A stretch of 64,000 nt of DNA. It comes from Planctomycetota bacterium (GTDB taxonomy: Bacteria > Planctomycetota > UBA1135 > UBA2386). Location of the stretch: contig JACKIB010000005.1 in the NCBI GenBank assembly GCA_020638695.1, forward strand, positions 186,001-250,000, read 5' to 3'. The translations under genes were made by a program, and so were the position numbers. This document shows, one piece after another, positions 34,519-43,201 of the stretch. The notes under the pieces were generated by a model, which saw nothing but the letters and a program-made list of their open reading frames with translations, did no database searches and was not told the origin of the DNA. Numbering within the stretch: the stretch's first letter is position 1; every line of letters begins with the position of its first letter.

Positions 34519-35391
34519 ATGAGTCCTATTGGTCGCGTATTCCTCGTCCTCAACCTGGCTCTCGCCGGCGGCTTCGTCTTCTTCGCCGGCACGTACCTGC
34601 AGCGCGACGACGACTTCAAGAGCAAGTTCGAGGCCGAGAAGAAGCAGCACAACCTCGACAACGAATCGAAGGACAAGCTGATCTCCTCGGAGAAGGACAA
34701 GTACAACATCAGCCAGCAGGCCAACAACGGTCTGCAGACCAAGTCGACGCTGCTCGAGGTCAAGCTGAAGGAAGCGAACGACGCCAACACCCGCCTGCAG
34801 GCGCGGCTGGACGACATGCAGGCGTTCGTGCGCAAGGTCGAGAGCTACAACTCGAAGATCGACTCCACCATGGCCACCCTGGTCGCCAATGGCGAAGCGT
34901 CGCAGAAGATGGCGATCGCCTCGCAGAAGGCCAAGGACGACATGGAGACGCGCATGAACAAGGCGCTGGCCGAGCTGGCCGACGCCAAGAACACCATCGC
35001 CAACCAGACCAAGGGCCTGGGCGACCGCGATGCCACGATCGCGATGCGCGACCAGACGATCCGCGAGAAGGACGTCCTGCTGGACATCGTCAACGCCCGC
35101 TACCCCGGCATCTGGACCACCCTGACCCCGCTCGTCACCGGCTCGGTCAGCGCGGTGGGCGCCAGCGGCAAGCTGGTCACCATCGACCTGAAGAGCGGCT
35201 CCGAGAACCTCAAGGTCGGCCACACCTTCGCGCTGTTCAGCACGCGTGACGGCTACAAGGGCGAGGCTCGGGTCACCGAGATCGACGGCGGCAAGAAGTA
35301 CGCGTTCGCCCGCCTGACCCTCGACAAGGGCAAGAAGATCGAGTCCGGCGACAGCGCGTCGACCGACCTGTCCCGCGCCGGCGGCAACTGA
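34519..35391 (+). CDS. Membrane-anchored coiled-coil protein
   Basis: 290 aa, GGAG six bases before the ATG. One N-terminal membrane helix (VFLVLNLALAGGFVFFAGTYL), then about 180 residues of charged coiled coil with Lys/Glu/Asp/Asn/Gln repeats. A C-terminal globular beta domain of about 85 residues (TGSVSAVGASGKLVTIDLKS, then YKGEARVTEIDGGKKYAFAR) follows. Codon use is strongly biased to C/G-ending codons, as in highly expressed genes. The layout of a coiled coil before a small beta domain recalls MreC, and the gene lies just upstream of mreB, but there is no sequence match I can claim. Confidence 0.85.
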   Translation: MSPIGRVFLVLNLALAGGFVFFAGTYLQRDDDFKSKFEAEKKQHNLDNESKDKLISSEKDKYNISQQANNGLQTKSTLLEVKLKEANDANTRLQARLDDMQAFVRKVESYNSKIDSTMATLVANGEASQKMAIASQKAKDDMETRMNKALAELADAKNTIANQTKGLGDRDATIAMRDQTIREKDVLLDIVNARYPGIWTTLTPLVTGSVSAVGASGKLVTIDLKSGSENLKVGHTFALFSTRDGYKGEARVTEIDGGKKYAFARLTLDKGKKIESGDSASTDLSRAGGN

Positions 35392-35420
35392 TCTCAGAGC
35401 ACACGGAGGCAACCACCACC

Positions 35421-35624
35421 ATGGCACGCAAGAACAAGAGCAGCAGCCCGGCCCCCAAGGGCCGCGACAAGCGGGGCGCCGTCGCGGCCGAGCCGATCCT
35501 CGAAGAGGTCAAGACCGGGGGCGCCGGCATCGATGAGGGCATCGTGTTCACGACCTTCTTCCTCCTCGCCGGGGCGCTCACCCTGATGTGGATGATCGTC
35601 GAAGGGCGCTACCCCAGCCCTTAG
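35421..35624 (+). CDS. Small single-helix membrane protein, 67 aa
   Basis: Starts 27 bp after the coiled-coil gene. A basic N-terminal tail (MARKNKSSSPAPKGRDKR) is followed by an acidic linker and one membrane helix (IVFTTFFLLAGALTLMWMIV) near the C-terminus. Function unknown. Co-transcription with the coiled-coil gene suggests a membrane partner for it. Confidence 0.8.
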   Translation: MARKNKSSSPAPKGRDKRGAVAAEPILEEVKTGGAGIDEGIVFTTFFLLAGALTLMWMIVEGRYPSP

Positions 35625-35656
35625 ACCCACGGCGATTTCAGGTCGTTGGACGTTCC

Positions 35657-35680
35657 GAGGAGTGGTGTGATCCACTCCTC
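35657..35680. terminator. Hairpin after the small membrane protein gene
   Basis: GAGGAGTGG pairs perfectly with CCACTCCTC around a six-base loop, 33 bp after the stop at 35624 and before mreB. There is no T-run, so it may be a Rho-dependent or attenuator-type structure. Confidence 0.55.
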
Positions 35681-35916
35681 GCGTCATGTACGGACCACGC
35701 GGTACTTCGGTCACGCTGAAGCGCCACACCCCTCGGCGCGGTTCTCCACAGCATCCCACCGTATCGATCGGGCGCAGCCCGCCTGAGACGGGCGATTGCG
35801 GGGGATTCCCCGCGACGCCGCGCTTCCCTGGGGCGGATGCCGCCGCTACCCTCCACCGGGCAGCCCGCGGTTGTGCAGCCCGTTCCGCAATCGCACTAGA
35901 CCTGGAGGGGTCGCGC

Positions 35917-36975
35917 ATGTTGAGGCCGTTCGAGTGGTTCATGAGGCGGTTCTCGGAGGACCTGGGAATCGACCTCGGTACCGCCAACACCCTGGTCAGC
36001 ATCCGGGACCACGGCATCGTGGTGGACGAGCCCTCGGTCGTCGCGGTGCGTCGCGGCACCAACCAAGTGCTGCTGGACGGCATGGCGGTGGGCAACACCG
36101 CGCTCGAGTATCTCGGGCGAACGCCGCCCGGGTTCGAGGCGATCCGCCCGATGAAGAGCGGCGTCATCGCCGACTTCGAGATCACCGAGAGCATGCTGCG
36201 GTACTTCATCCGCAGGGCGCACGGTGGCCGGCGGTTCATCAAGCCGCAGGTGGTCATCGCGGTGCCGTGGGGCATCACCAAGGTGGAGAAACGCACCGTG
36301 ATCAGCTCGGCCGAACGGGCCGGGGCACGGCGCGTGTTCCTGGTCGACGAGCCGACCGCCGCGGGCATCGGGGCGAACTTGCCGGTGCACGAGCCGCACG
36401 GCTGCATGATCGTCGACATCGGCGGCGGCACTTCGGAAGTCGCGGTGATCTCGCTGGCGAACGTGGTGGTCGCGGAGTGTCTGCGCGTCGCGGGCGATGA
36501 CTTCAGTGACGCGATCGCGTCGTACATCCGCAACAAGTTCAACCTGCTCATCGGGCAGATCACCGCCGAGAAGCTGAAGATCGCCGCCGGATCGGCGACG
36601 CCGCTCGAAGAGGAGATCGACGTCGAGGTGCGCGGCCGCGACTCGCTGACCGGACTGCCGCGCCGCGCGATCATCAGCTCGATCGACGTGCGCGAGGCCC
36701 TGCTCGAGCCGATCCGCAAGGTGATCGCGTCGATCAAGAACGTGCTCGAGCGCACCCCGCCGGAGCTCGCGTCCGACTTGGTCGGCAGCGGCATCGTGCT
36801 GTGCGGCGGTGGCAGCCTGTTGCGCGGCCTGCCGGAGTTGATCGAAGCCGAGACCGAATTGCCGACCCGGGTCACCGACCACCCGATGGAGGCCGTGGCC
36901 CGCGGGACCTGCATCTTCTTGGAGAACCTGGAGCTCTACGCGCAGTTCCTCGAGGGCGGCGAGGACCTCGCCTAG
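35917..36975 (+). CDS. mreB: Rod-shape-determining actin homologue MreB
   Basis: 352 aa from ATG 35917, with GGAGG about nine bases upstream. The ATP-binding actin fold is clear: phosphate 1 DLGTANT near residue 15, phosphate 2 VDIGGGTSE near 167, VDEPTAAGIG near 145 and the adenosine loop VLCGGGSLLRGLPE near 294. It forms membrane-bound filaments that guide the elongasome. The TAG stop (36973-36975) lies inside the CTAG end of an A repeat. mreC-like, mreD, the transpeptidase and rodA follow after about 940 bp of repeats. Confidence 0.97.
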   Translation: MLRPFEWFMRRFSEDLGIDLGTANTLVSIRDHGIVVDEPSVVAVRRGTNQVLLDGMAVGNTALEYLGRTPPGFEAIRPMKSGVIADFEITESMLRYFIRRAHGGRRFIKPQVVIAVPWGITKVEKRTVISSAERAGARRVFLVDEPTAAGIGANLPVHEPHGCMIVDIGGGTSEVAVISLANVVVAECLRVAGDDFSDAIASYIRNKFNLLIGQITAEKLKIAAGSATPLEEEIDVEVRGRDSLTGLPRRAIISSIDVREALLEPIRKVIASIKNVLERTPPELASDLVGSGIVLCGGGSLLRGLPELIEAETELPTRVTDHPMEAVARGTCIFLENLELYAQFLEGGEDLA

Positions 36976-37139
36976 GAGTCTGCGCCACAGAAGGGCAACC
37001 CATGAGATCCGCGCCTTCCAGCACCCGTCACCCCCCGAAAGCCTCGCCGAATCCGCCAACCAGGATGCGCTTTCGAGCGGCGACCAGCGACGAAGTCCAC
37101 GCACCCCCTGAATCGCCCCTCGGTGGCGCAGACTCCTAG
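36972..37139 (-). repeat. A-type repeat (MITE-like) at the mreB stop codon
   Basis: 168 bp in inverse orientation to the copies at 14949 and 29811. The left end CTAGGAGTCTGCGCCACAG is perfect. The right end has two or three changes (CTCGGTGGCGCAGACTCCTAG-like) but keeps CTAG. It overlaps the last four bases of mreB and provides its stop. Confidence 0.92.
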
Positions 37140-37140
37140 T

Positions 37141-37633
37141 GCCCCGCGTCCGGAGTTCGCAGCACATGTGCCCGGCCATTCGATCCGCTCGCTGCGTTGC
37201 TGCTCCTCAGCTTGTCCACCAACAAGCCGTGTCGTCGCAGCGCCTTGCGCGCGAATCGACTGACGCAGCCACATTTGCTGCGAACTTCAGACGAGGGGCA
37301 CTAGTGCTCCGCGTCCGGAGTTCGCAGCACGTGTGCCCGGCCATTCGATCCGCTCGCTGCGTTGCTGCTCCTCAGCTTGTCCACCAACAAGCCGTGTCGT
37401 CGCAGCGCCTTGCGCGCGAATCGACTGACGCAGCCACATTTGCTGCGAACTTCAGACGAGGGGCACTAGTGCTCCGCGTCCGGAGTTCGCAGCACGTGTG
37501 CCCGGCCATTCGATCCGCTCGCTGCGTTGCTGCTCCTCAGCTTGTCCACCAACAAGCCGTGTCGTCGCAGCGCCTTGCGCGCGAATCGACTGACGCAGCC
37601 ACATTTGCTGCGAACTTCAGACGAGGGGCACTG
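37141..37633. repeat. Three tandem C-type repeats, 165-bp period
   Basis: Copies begin at 37141, 37306 and 37471. Copy 1 differs from copy 2 at two positions seen by eye; copies 2 and 3 are the same until the last bases. Each unit has inverted ends (GTGCCCCGCGTCCGGAGTTC against, on the other strand, GTGCCCCTCGTCTGAAGTTC), and the units join through one shared CTAG. The array also joins the A repeat on its left through a CTAG. The last copy ends CTGG. 165 is a multiple of three, so a reading frame stays open across the array, but no coding role is likely. Confidence 0.93.
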
Positions 37634-37912
37634 GCCCGGACGACTCATGGGCAATGTCGTGCGGCCGTGCAGGGTGGAGTCCGCCGACTCGTGGATGACC
37701 CGCGGCTCGCGGCTTCGCCGGTTCTGCTCGGGCGCGGGGATGCGCCGTTCCTTGGCCTCGATCTGCCAGAGCTCGGCTACCTCCGCACCGAGCACGTGGC
37801 CCCCGACCGCGCCACTTACGTGGTGTTCGAGAGGCGTGGCTGACCCGATGGCGGGTGGCTCGGGTGTCGCGGGTGTGCTGCCGAACGTGGTATTGCCTCG
37901 CCGCGCTCAGAG
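37634..37912 (+). other. Gap between C array and mreC-like gene
   Basis: About 280 bp. A frame on the plus strand ending at 37843 has protein-like composition over its last 50 codons (LGRGDAPFLGLDLPELGYL), but it has no credible start outside the repeats. It may be the remnant of a gene interrupted by the repeats or chance. The mreC-like GTG start at 37913 is 70 bp further on. Confidence 0.4.
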
Positions 37913-39271
37913 GTGAGGGTGCGGCAGAGCACCGGAAGCCGACTGTTTCCCGTGGGGCTCTATGCGACCCTGTTGGTCGGGCTGTTCGGCATCACCTTCC
38001 CCGCGTTCCTGGCGCCGTTGGAGAACACGGCGCGCGCCGTCGTGTGCCTGCCGCTGCGCGCGTACGGCTGGATCCTGGGATCCGGCACCGTCCACGCCGC
38101 GGGTGGTGCACCACGGTGGAACGATGCGTTGCTCGCCGCGGAGGCGACCCGCGCGTTGGAGTCGGCACGCGGCCCGGTGGGCTATCACCCGCGCATCTGT
38201 CGGGTGCGCGATCGAGAAGAGGGGCCGTCTGGACGGGTCGACGTCTTGGAGTTGGCGGCTACCTGCGGAGCGCTGCGCGGCGCGGCGTCGCCGGTCACCC
38301 TCGGTCCGGCGCTGGTCGGGTTTCTCGAACTCGGCGAGGATGACCGCGCACCGGCGCGGGTGCGGCTGCTGCACTTCCAGCCGCGCCGTCGCGGTGTGCC
38401 GCTGCGGGTCGGGGCGCCGACCCTGCCGGTGCGGGTCGCGGCGCAAGTCGAATGCCGCGAGCTCGACGCGCGCGGCGTGCTGCGCTTCCTGGTGGAGCCG
38501 GCACGGCGCGTCGACCCCGGTGCGCTGCGCTGCACCGCGCTCGACGATGCCTATCTCGCCGCGCGGCTGCGACACAGCGGTGATCTCGCCACCACCGACA
38601 TCCAGCCGGGGGACGCAACGGTCCCGTCCGGACTGCAGCTCGGGCGCTTGTTGGTGTTCGGCTACCCGCGCCTCGGCATTCCGGTGGGGTTGTTCGTCGA
38701 GCCGCTGCACGACCCGCGTGCGATCAGCTCGGTGGTCGTCTGGGGGCGGCAGCGCGCAGGCGTCGAGGGACCCCGCGCCGCACCACTGGCGGGACGCTTC
38801 GAACCGGTTCAACTCGTTCGCTACCCAGCGCCGCGGCCGGTCGGGGAGCGCTGGATGATTCGTTGTGGCCGGAGTCTACCCCTGGCTGACGGAGCCGCGT
38901 TGGTGGGTGGCGGACATCTGCTCGGGGTGCTGCGCACTCCGTGGACCGGCCAGTCGCTGGTGACCCCGTTCGCCGCGTCGAGCCGGATGTGGGCGCTGCT
39001 GCTCTTGGGGCCGCGTGGTCGGGTCGCCGAGCTGGTCGGTCGGGTGGTGGAGGCGCGCGGCGGTGAGGTGCGGATCGAGCTGTCGGGCCGGCCCGCCGAG
39101 TTCGCCGGGACGCTGTTCACTGGCGCCAACGGGCCCGCGTGCCCGGCCGGGCTCGCGCTCGGTCCTGCCACTCCCGATGCAAGTCACCTGCGCATGCAGC
39201 TTTCGCCCGAGCCGTGCACGGACCCCCAGGTGTTCGTGCCCGACGCGATCGGCACGGGAGACGGCCGATGA
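37913..39271 (+). CDS. mreC: MreC-like protein (assigned mainly by position)
   Basis: 452 aa from GTG 37913. One N-terminal membrane helix (FPVGLYATLLVGLFGITFPAF) and a periplasmic part rich in short beta strands, as in MreC. It is much longer than the usual 270-350 residues and lacks an obvious coiled coil. Sequence similarity to MreC is weak by eye; segments such as RLGIPVGLFVEPLHDP and SRMWALLLLGPRGRVAELVG could be barrel strands. The place between mreB and mreD and the ATGA overlap with mreD make MreC the best call. It would link MreB to periplasmic wall synthesis. Confidence 0.65.
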   Translation: MRVRQSTGSRLFPVGLYATLLVGLFGITFPAFLAPLENTARAVVCLPLRAYGWILGSGTVHAAGGAPRWNDALLAAEATRALESARGPVGYHPRICRVRDREEGPSGRVDVLELAATCGALRGAASPVTLGPALVGFLELGEDDRAPARVRLLHFQPRRRGVPLRVGAPTLPVRVAAQVECRELDARGVLRFLVEPARRVDPGALRCTALDDAYLAARLRHSGDLATTDIQPGDATVPSGLQLGRLLVFGYPRLGIPVGLFVEPLHDPRAISSVVVWGRQRAGVEGPRAAPLAGRFEPVQLVRYPAPRPVGERWMIRCGRSLPLADGAALVGGGHLLGVLRTPWTGQSLVTPFAASSRMWALLLLGPRGRVAELVGRVVEARGGEVRIELSGRPAEFAGTLFTGANGPACPAGLALGPATPDASHLRMQLSPEPCTDPQVFVPDAIGTGDGR

Positions 39272-39750
39272 TGGTCTGGGCGCTGTGGTGGTTCGGGGTC
39301 CTGCACCTGCTGCTGCTCGACGGCTACGTGTCGCGCCTCACCGGGTGGCTACCTGCACCCGCGTTGGCGGTGCCGCTGTTCTGCGTGCTGTTCGCCCGCC
39401 CCGGTGCGTTGCCTGGGTTGCTCGCCGGCGCCGCGTTGGCCCGTTCGGTGCTGCTCGAGGGCAACGCCGCGGTGCACGTCCTGATCCTCGGGGTGCCGGT
39501 CGCCGCGCTGTTGCCGTTCCGCACCGTGTTCGCGCCCGGGTCGATCCTGTGGCAGGCGCTGGCCTCCGGGTTCCTCGCGTTCATGCTGCCGCGGGTCGCC
39601 AGTCTGTTGTTCCGCATCACGGGTGAAGGCGCGCCGGTGTCGCCGGCGACCAGCCTGGAGATTCTCCTGGCGATGTGCGTGGTGCCGCTGTGGACGCGGT
39701 TGCTGCGGGCGGTGCCACCGATGCGCACGTTCGAGGACGAACAGCCGTGA
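39268..39750 (+). CDS. mreD: MreD-like membrane protein
   Basis: 160 aa, beginning at ATG 39268 within the mreC-like stop (ATGA) and ending in GTGA with the transpeptidase start. Four or five membrane helices fill the protein (for example LALAVPLFCVLFARPGALPG and HVLILGVPVAALLPF). Size, topology and position fit MreD, the elongasome membrane partner. Sequence identity to known MreD cannot be judged by eye. Confidence 0.8.
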   Translation: MMVWALWWFGVLHLLLLDGYVSRLTGWLPAPALAVPLFCVLFARPGALPGLLAGAALARSVLLEGNAAVHVLILGVPVAALLPFRTVFAPGSILWQALASGFLAFMLPRVASLLFRITGEGAPVSPATSLEILLAMCVVPLWTRLLRAVPPMRTFEDEQP

Positions 39751-41999
39751 ATCCGTCGCAACGGCGCCTGCTGGTGCTCGGCGTGTGTCACGCCGCGGCG
39801 CTCGTGGTGGTCGCCGGTCACCTGACTTTCACCATGGTCGGCCAGCACGAGCTGTGGTTGGAGCGCAGCTACGAGAACCGCTGGGCGTTCCGTGATGTGC
39901 CGACGCGGCGTGGCGCGATCCGCGACCGGCAGGGCGTTGTGCTGGTGCGCGACGTGCCGTGCTCGCGGCTCGAGCTGCACTACCGCACGTTTCGCCGCCG
40001 GCACCCGTGTGGCGTGGCTCTGCACTGTGCGGAGCTGCTCGGCGCGCCGGTGGGGCCCTACGGCGAGGCGACGCTGCTCGACGCATTCCGCCGTTGCCTC
40101 TACGCGCCGCTCGAGGCACTGCGTCGCGACGCGGGCGCAGAGCTGGCGCGGGACCGGCGCTACTACCTGTGTGCGCTGTTCGCCGGATTGACCGACGGCC
40201 CGGGGTTCCGCGGTCGGTTCCGCGTGTTGAGCCAGCGCCTGATCGAACGGTTGCGCCGCGGCGCGCAGGGTGTGGTGACCACCGCGCTCGAGCTCGACGC
40301 ACAGCGGTTGGAACAGGTGTTCCGCGCCCGGCTCGCCGAGCTCACGGCGCTGGATCGGCAGCTTCCCGAGCGCGGGGGGCGGCTGTGGGGAACGCTCGAG
40401 GCGACCCGCTTGGCGGCCGGCAAGCAGCGCGCGGCCGGCAGTGAGCAGCCAGCGGTGGAGCGGCGTCCATTGGCGTTGCACCAGCGGCTGCCGTACGACC
40501 TGGCCCGTGACCTGGCGAGCAAGCCGGAATGGCATCCTGGGCTGGTGGTCCGTCCGTCGGTCGATCGGCCGGTCGCCGAGGGTCTGGCACACCGCGCCGG
40601 ATCGCTCGACTCGCTGCTCGGCGGCGTGAGCCCGGAGTGGGCGGAAGACCAGGAGCGGCGCGAGACCATGATCGAGCAGGTGCAGACCGACCTCGACGAG
40701 ATGGCTGCAGCCGACGGCGAGTTGAGCGAGGAGTTGCGTGCGCGGGTGCGCGGGGGCCTCGAACGGCAGCTCAATGCCCACCTGATGGTGCACGGCCGGG
40801 TCGGGCGCACCGGTGTGGAGGCCGACCAGGACCCGGTGCTGCGCGGCATCGCCGGCATGCAGTGGGTGCTGCACCGGCGCGGCGCACGCGAGGTGGGTTT
40901 GTGGAGCAGCCTCGACGTCACGCCGGGCGAGGACGTGCGGCTGGCGATCGACCTGCGGCTGCAGTCCCGGCTGGAGAACGCGCTCGATGCCGCGCTGGTG
41001 GAGTATCCTAAAGGCCAGGTCGCCGCCGCCGCCGTGGTCGACCCGGTGAGTGGCGATGTGCTGGCGCTGGCCAGCCGGCCGCGGCTCGCCGACCGCCCCG
41101 CGGAGCACAAGACCGACCCGGCGCTCAGTTGGTGGACGTCCGGACACATCGGGTCGCTGGCCAAGCCCCTGGTGCTGCTGGAGCACCTCGACGCGGTGCG
41201 CCATGGCCGCTCCACGCACGACCCGCGGCAGTTCGAGGCGTGCCGCGGCAGCGAGCCGATGGCCCAGGGCGACGCGAAGTTCAAGCGCTTCCGCCTCCGC
41301 TGTGATCACGTGCACGGTGAGCTGGCCCGCGACTGTGTCGCGGCGCTCGGCGAGTCGTGCAACTACTTCTTCTACCAGGTGGCGGAAGGCCTCGGGTGGG
41401 CGGGGCTACAGCGCGCGTACGCTCGGTTCGGCTTGTGGCGTCCGCCACGTGGTGCATCCGAGCCGATTCCGGATGGCTTCCAGGCGCACGTCGCCGGCAT
41501 TCCGGCGGCAGCGTTGCCCGATCCGAGTTGGGACACCACCTCGCGCGATCTGCACCGTCGCGCCATCGGTTACGGGCTATCGGCCAACGTGCTGCACCTC
41601 GCCCGCGCGTATGCCGGGATCGCCACCGGTCGCCTGCCGGAGCTCAGCCTGGTGCGGCGCGCACCCGAAACGTTGCGATCCGTCGCGCTGGGGGTCCATC
41701 CGGACGACTTGGCGTTGGTGCGCGAAGGACTGCGTTACTGTGTCGAGCGCGGCACCGCCGAGCGGCTGCATCTGCGCGGTGTGCTCGCGAAGACGGGCAC
41801 CGCCGAGGTCGGGCAGAGCAAGCGCAACAACGCATGGCTGGCCGGCTACGTGGATGGAGCGCGTCCGCGACTGGCATTCGCCTGTGTGCTGTACGCGGTG
41901 CCGCACGGTCGCTACGGGGCGGCCGCCGCCGGACCGATTGCCCAGCGGTTCTTGCAAGCGGTGCAGGACGACCCGAAGTTGGCGGAGGAGTTTCGGTGA
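39747..41999 (+). CDS. mrdA: PBP2-type peptidoglycan transpeptidase
   Basis: 750 aa from GTG 39747 (GTGA overlap with mreD). One N-terminal membrane helix (LLVLGVCHAAALVVVAGHLTF) is followed by the class B N-terminal module (PTRRGAIRDRQGVVLVRDVP). The penicillin-binding domain has all three motifs: Ser470-x-x-Lys473 (SLAK, where STxK is usual), Ser537-Cys-Asn539 and Lys682-Thr-Gly684. It cross-links new peptidoglycan during elongation and pairs with RodA. A charged insertion of about 170 residues (200-370), with a Glu/Arg-rich helix, makes it longer than the usual 600-650. The gene overlaps rodA by GTGA. Confidence 0.93.
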   Translation: MNPSQRRLLVLGVCHAAALVVVAGHLTFTMVGQHELWLERSYENRWAFRDVPTRRGAIRDRQGVVLVRDVPCSRLELHYRTFRRRHPCGVALHCAELLGAPVGPYGEATLLDAFRRCLYAPLEALRRDAGAELARDRRYYLCALFAGLTDGPGFRGRFRVLSQRLIERLRRGAQGVVTTALELDAQRLEQVFRARLAELTALDRQLPERGGRLWGTLEATRLAAGKQRAAGSEQPAVERRPLALHQRLPYDLARDLASKPEWHPGLVVRPSVDRPVAEGLAHRAGSLDSLLGGVSPEWAEDQERRETMIEQVQTDLDEMAAADGELSEELRARVRGGLERQLNAHLMVHGRVGRTGVEADQDPVLRGIAGMQWVLHRRGAREVGLWSSLDVTPGEDVRLAIDLRLQSRLENALDAALVEYPKGQVAAAAVVDPVSGDVLALASRPRLADRPAEHKTDPALSWWTSGHIGSLAKPLVLLEHLDAVRHGRSTHDPRQFEACRGSEPMAQGDAKFKRFRLRCDHVHGELARDCVAALGESCNYFFYQVAEGLGWAGLQRAYARFGLWRPPRGASEPIPDGFQAHVAGIPAAALPDPSWDTTSRDLHRRAIGYGLSANVLHLARAYAGIATGRLPELSLVRRAPETLRSVALGVHPDDLALVREGLRYCVERGTAERLHLRGVLAKTGTAEVGQSKRNNAWLAGYVDGARPRLAFACVLYAVPHGRYGAAAAGPIAQRFLQAVQDDPKLAEEFR

Positions 42000-43171
42000 C
42001 CGTGCCAACGCACGGTGCAGTGCTGCGCCAGCTGGACTGGTGGTTGGTGCTGGTCGCGACGGCGCTGTCGCTGGTCGGATTGACGTTCATCCACTCGGCG
42101 ACCCGCTACGACCCGGAGTTCAGCGGTCAACACGTGCGCCAGGCGTTGTTCCTGTCGGTCAGCGCCGGCCTGGGGCTGCTGGTCATCCTGGTGCCGTACA
42201 CGCGCTTTCTCCGGTTGGCCTGGTTGCTGTACTCCGGCACGGCTGCCGCGCTGCTGCTGTTGCCGTGGTTCGGTACCACGATCAACGGGGCGCGGCGGTG
42301 GTACATGCTGCCCGGCTTTGCCGTGCAGCCCGCGGAGTTCGCCAAGGTCGCGGTGATCGCTGCGCTGGCTGCGTGGCTGAGGTTCCGCACCCAGCCGCGG
42401 TGGATGGACCACGTCGTGGTGCCGACCTTGATCACCGCCGTGCCGGCGCTGTTGGTGATGAAGCAGCCGGACCTCAGCAGCTCGTTGGTGTTCTGGCCGA
42501 TCCTGCTGGCGATGGTGTACGCCGGCGGGGCTTCGCTGCGCCAACTGCTCGCGTTCGGGGTCGCCGGTGCCACCGTAGTGGTGCTCGGCTACTTGCTGGT
42601 GCTGCACGACTACCAGCTGGAGCGAATCGAGGTCTGGCGACAGCACTTCGCGTGGACCGGCGGGGCTCCCGAACTCGACCCCGGGCAGCGGATCGCCTTG
42701 CGCGATGCTCTGCGCGGGCCGGCGTACCAGCCGTGGCAAGCGTTGATCGCGATCGGTTCGGGTGGCGTGACCGGATTCGGGCTCGGGGCGGGGCCGCAGA
42801 ACAGCCACGACTTCCTGCCGTACCGCAATGCCGACTACCTGTTCGCAGTGGTGGCGGAAGAGACCGGATTGCTCGGGGCGTTCGGTCTGCTCGGCCTGCA
42901 GATGGCGCTGGTGTTGTCGCTGTTGCGGCTGGCGTGGCGCACGCGCGAACGGTTCGGTCGGCTGCTGATCGTCGGGGTTGCCGGGTTCCTCGGTGCGCAG
43001 TCGCTGATGCACGTCGCCGTGTGCTCGTGGCTGGTGCCCGCGACCGGGCTGCCGCTACCGTTCCTCAGCTATGGCGGCAGCTCGACGATGTGCGCGGTCG
43101 TGGCCTTGGCCCTCGCGCTGAACGCGGGGGCTCGTCGGCTGCCGGTGCTGGGCGGCGACGGCTACCGTTGA
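41996..43171 (+). CDS. rodA: SEDS peptidoglycan glycosyltransferase RodA
   Basis: 391 aa from GTG 41996, overlapping the transpeptidase stop, with GGAGGAG eight bases upstream. Ten predicted membrane helices. The SEDS signatures are visible: GARRWYMLPGFAVQPAEFAK near residue 100, the catalytic-type Asp in KQPDLSSSLVF near 158, the DYLFAVVAEETGLLGA segment near 280 and PFLSYGGSS near 357. RodA polymerises lipid II during elongation together with the preceding PBP2. It is the last gene of the mre cluster and converges on the DUF1570 gene. Confidence 0.95.
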   Translation: MTVPTHGAVLRQLDWWLVLVATALSLVGLTFIHSATRYDPEFSGQHVRQALFLSVSAGLGLLVILVPYTRFLRLAWLLYSGTAAALLLLPWFGTTINGARRWYMLPGFAVQPAEFAKVAVIAALAAWLRFRTQPRWMDHVVVPTLITAVPALLVMKQPDLSSSLVFWPILLAMVYAGGASLRQLLAFGVAGATVVVLGYLLVLHDYQLERIEVWRQHFAWTGGAPELDPGQRIALRDALRGPAYQPWQALIAIGSGGVTGFGLGAGPQNSHDFLPYRNADYLFAVVAEETGLLGAFGLLGLQMALVLSLLRLAWRTRERFGRLLIVGVAGFLGAQSLMHVAVCSWLVPATGLPLPFLSYGGSSTMCAVVALALALNAGARRLPVLGGDGYR

Positions 43172-43201
43172 GCTGCCAGCGGCGTCAGCGATCACCTTGG
43201 G

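Noticed and set aside
37141..37633. CRISPR array
   Set aside because: The units are 165 bp, directly adjoining and nearly identical over their full length, with no variable spacers and no cas genes.
37139..37843. Open frame of 234 codons across the C repeats, with a 55-residue internal repeat
   Set aside because: The frame is open only because the 165-bp unit is a multiple of three. The peptide has no recognisable fold and the units are palindromic elements.
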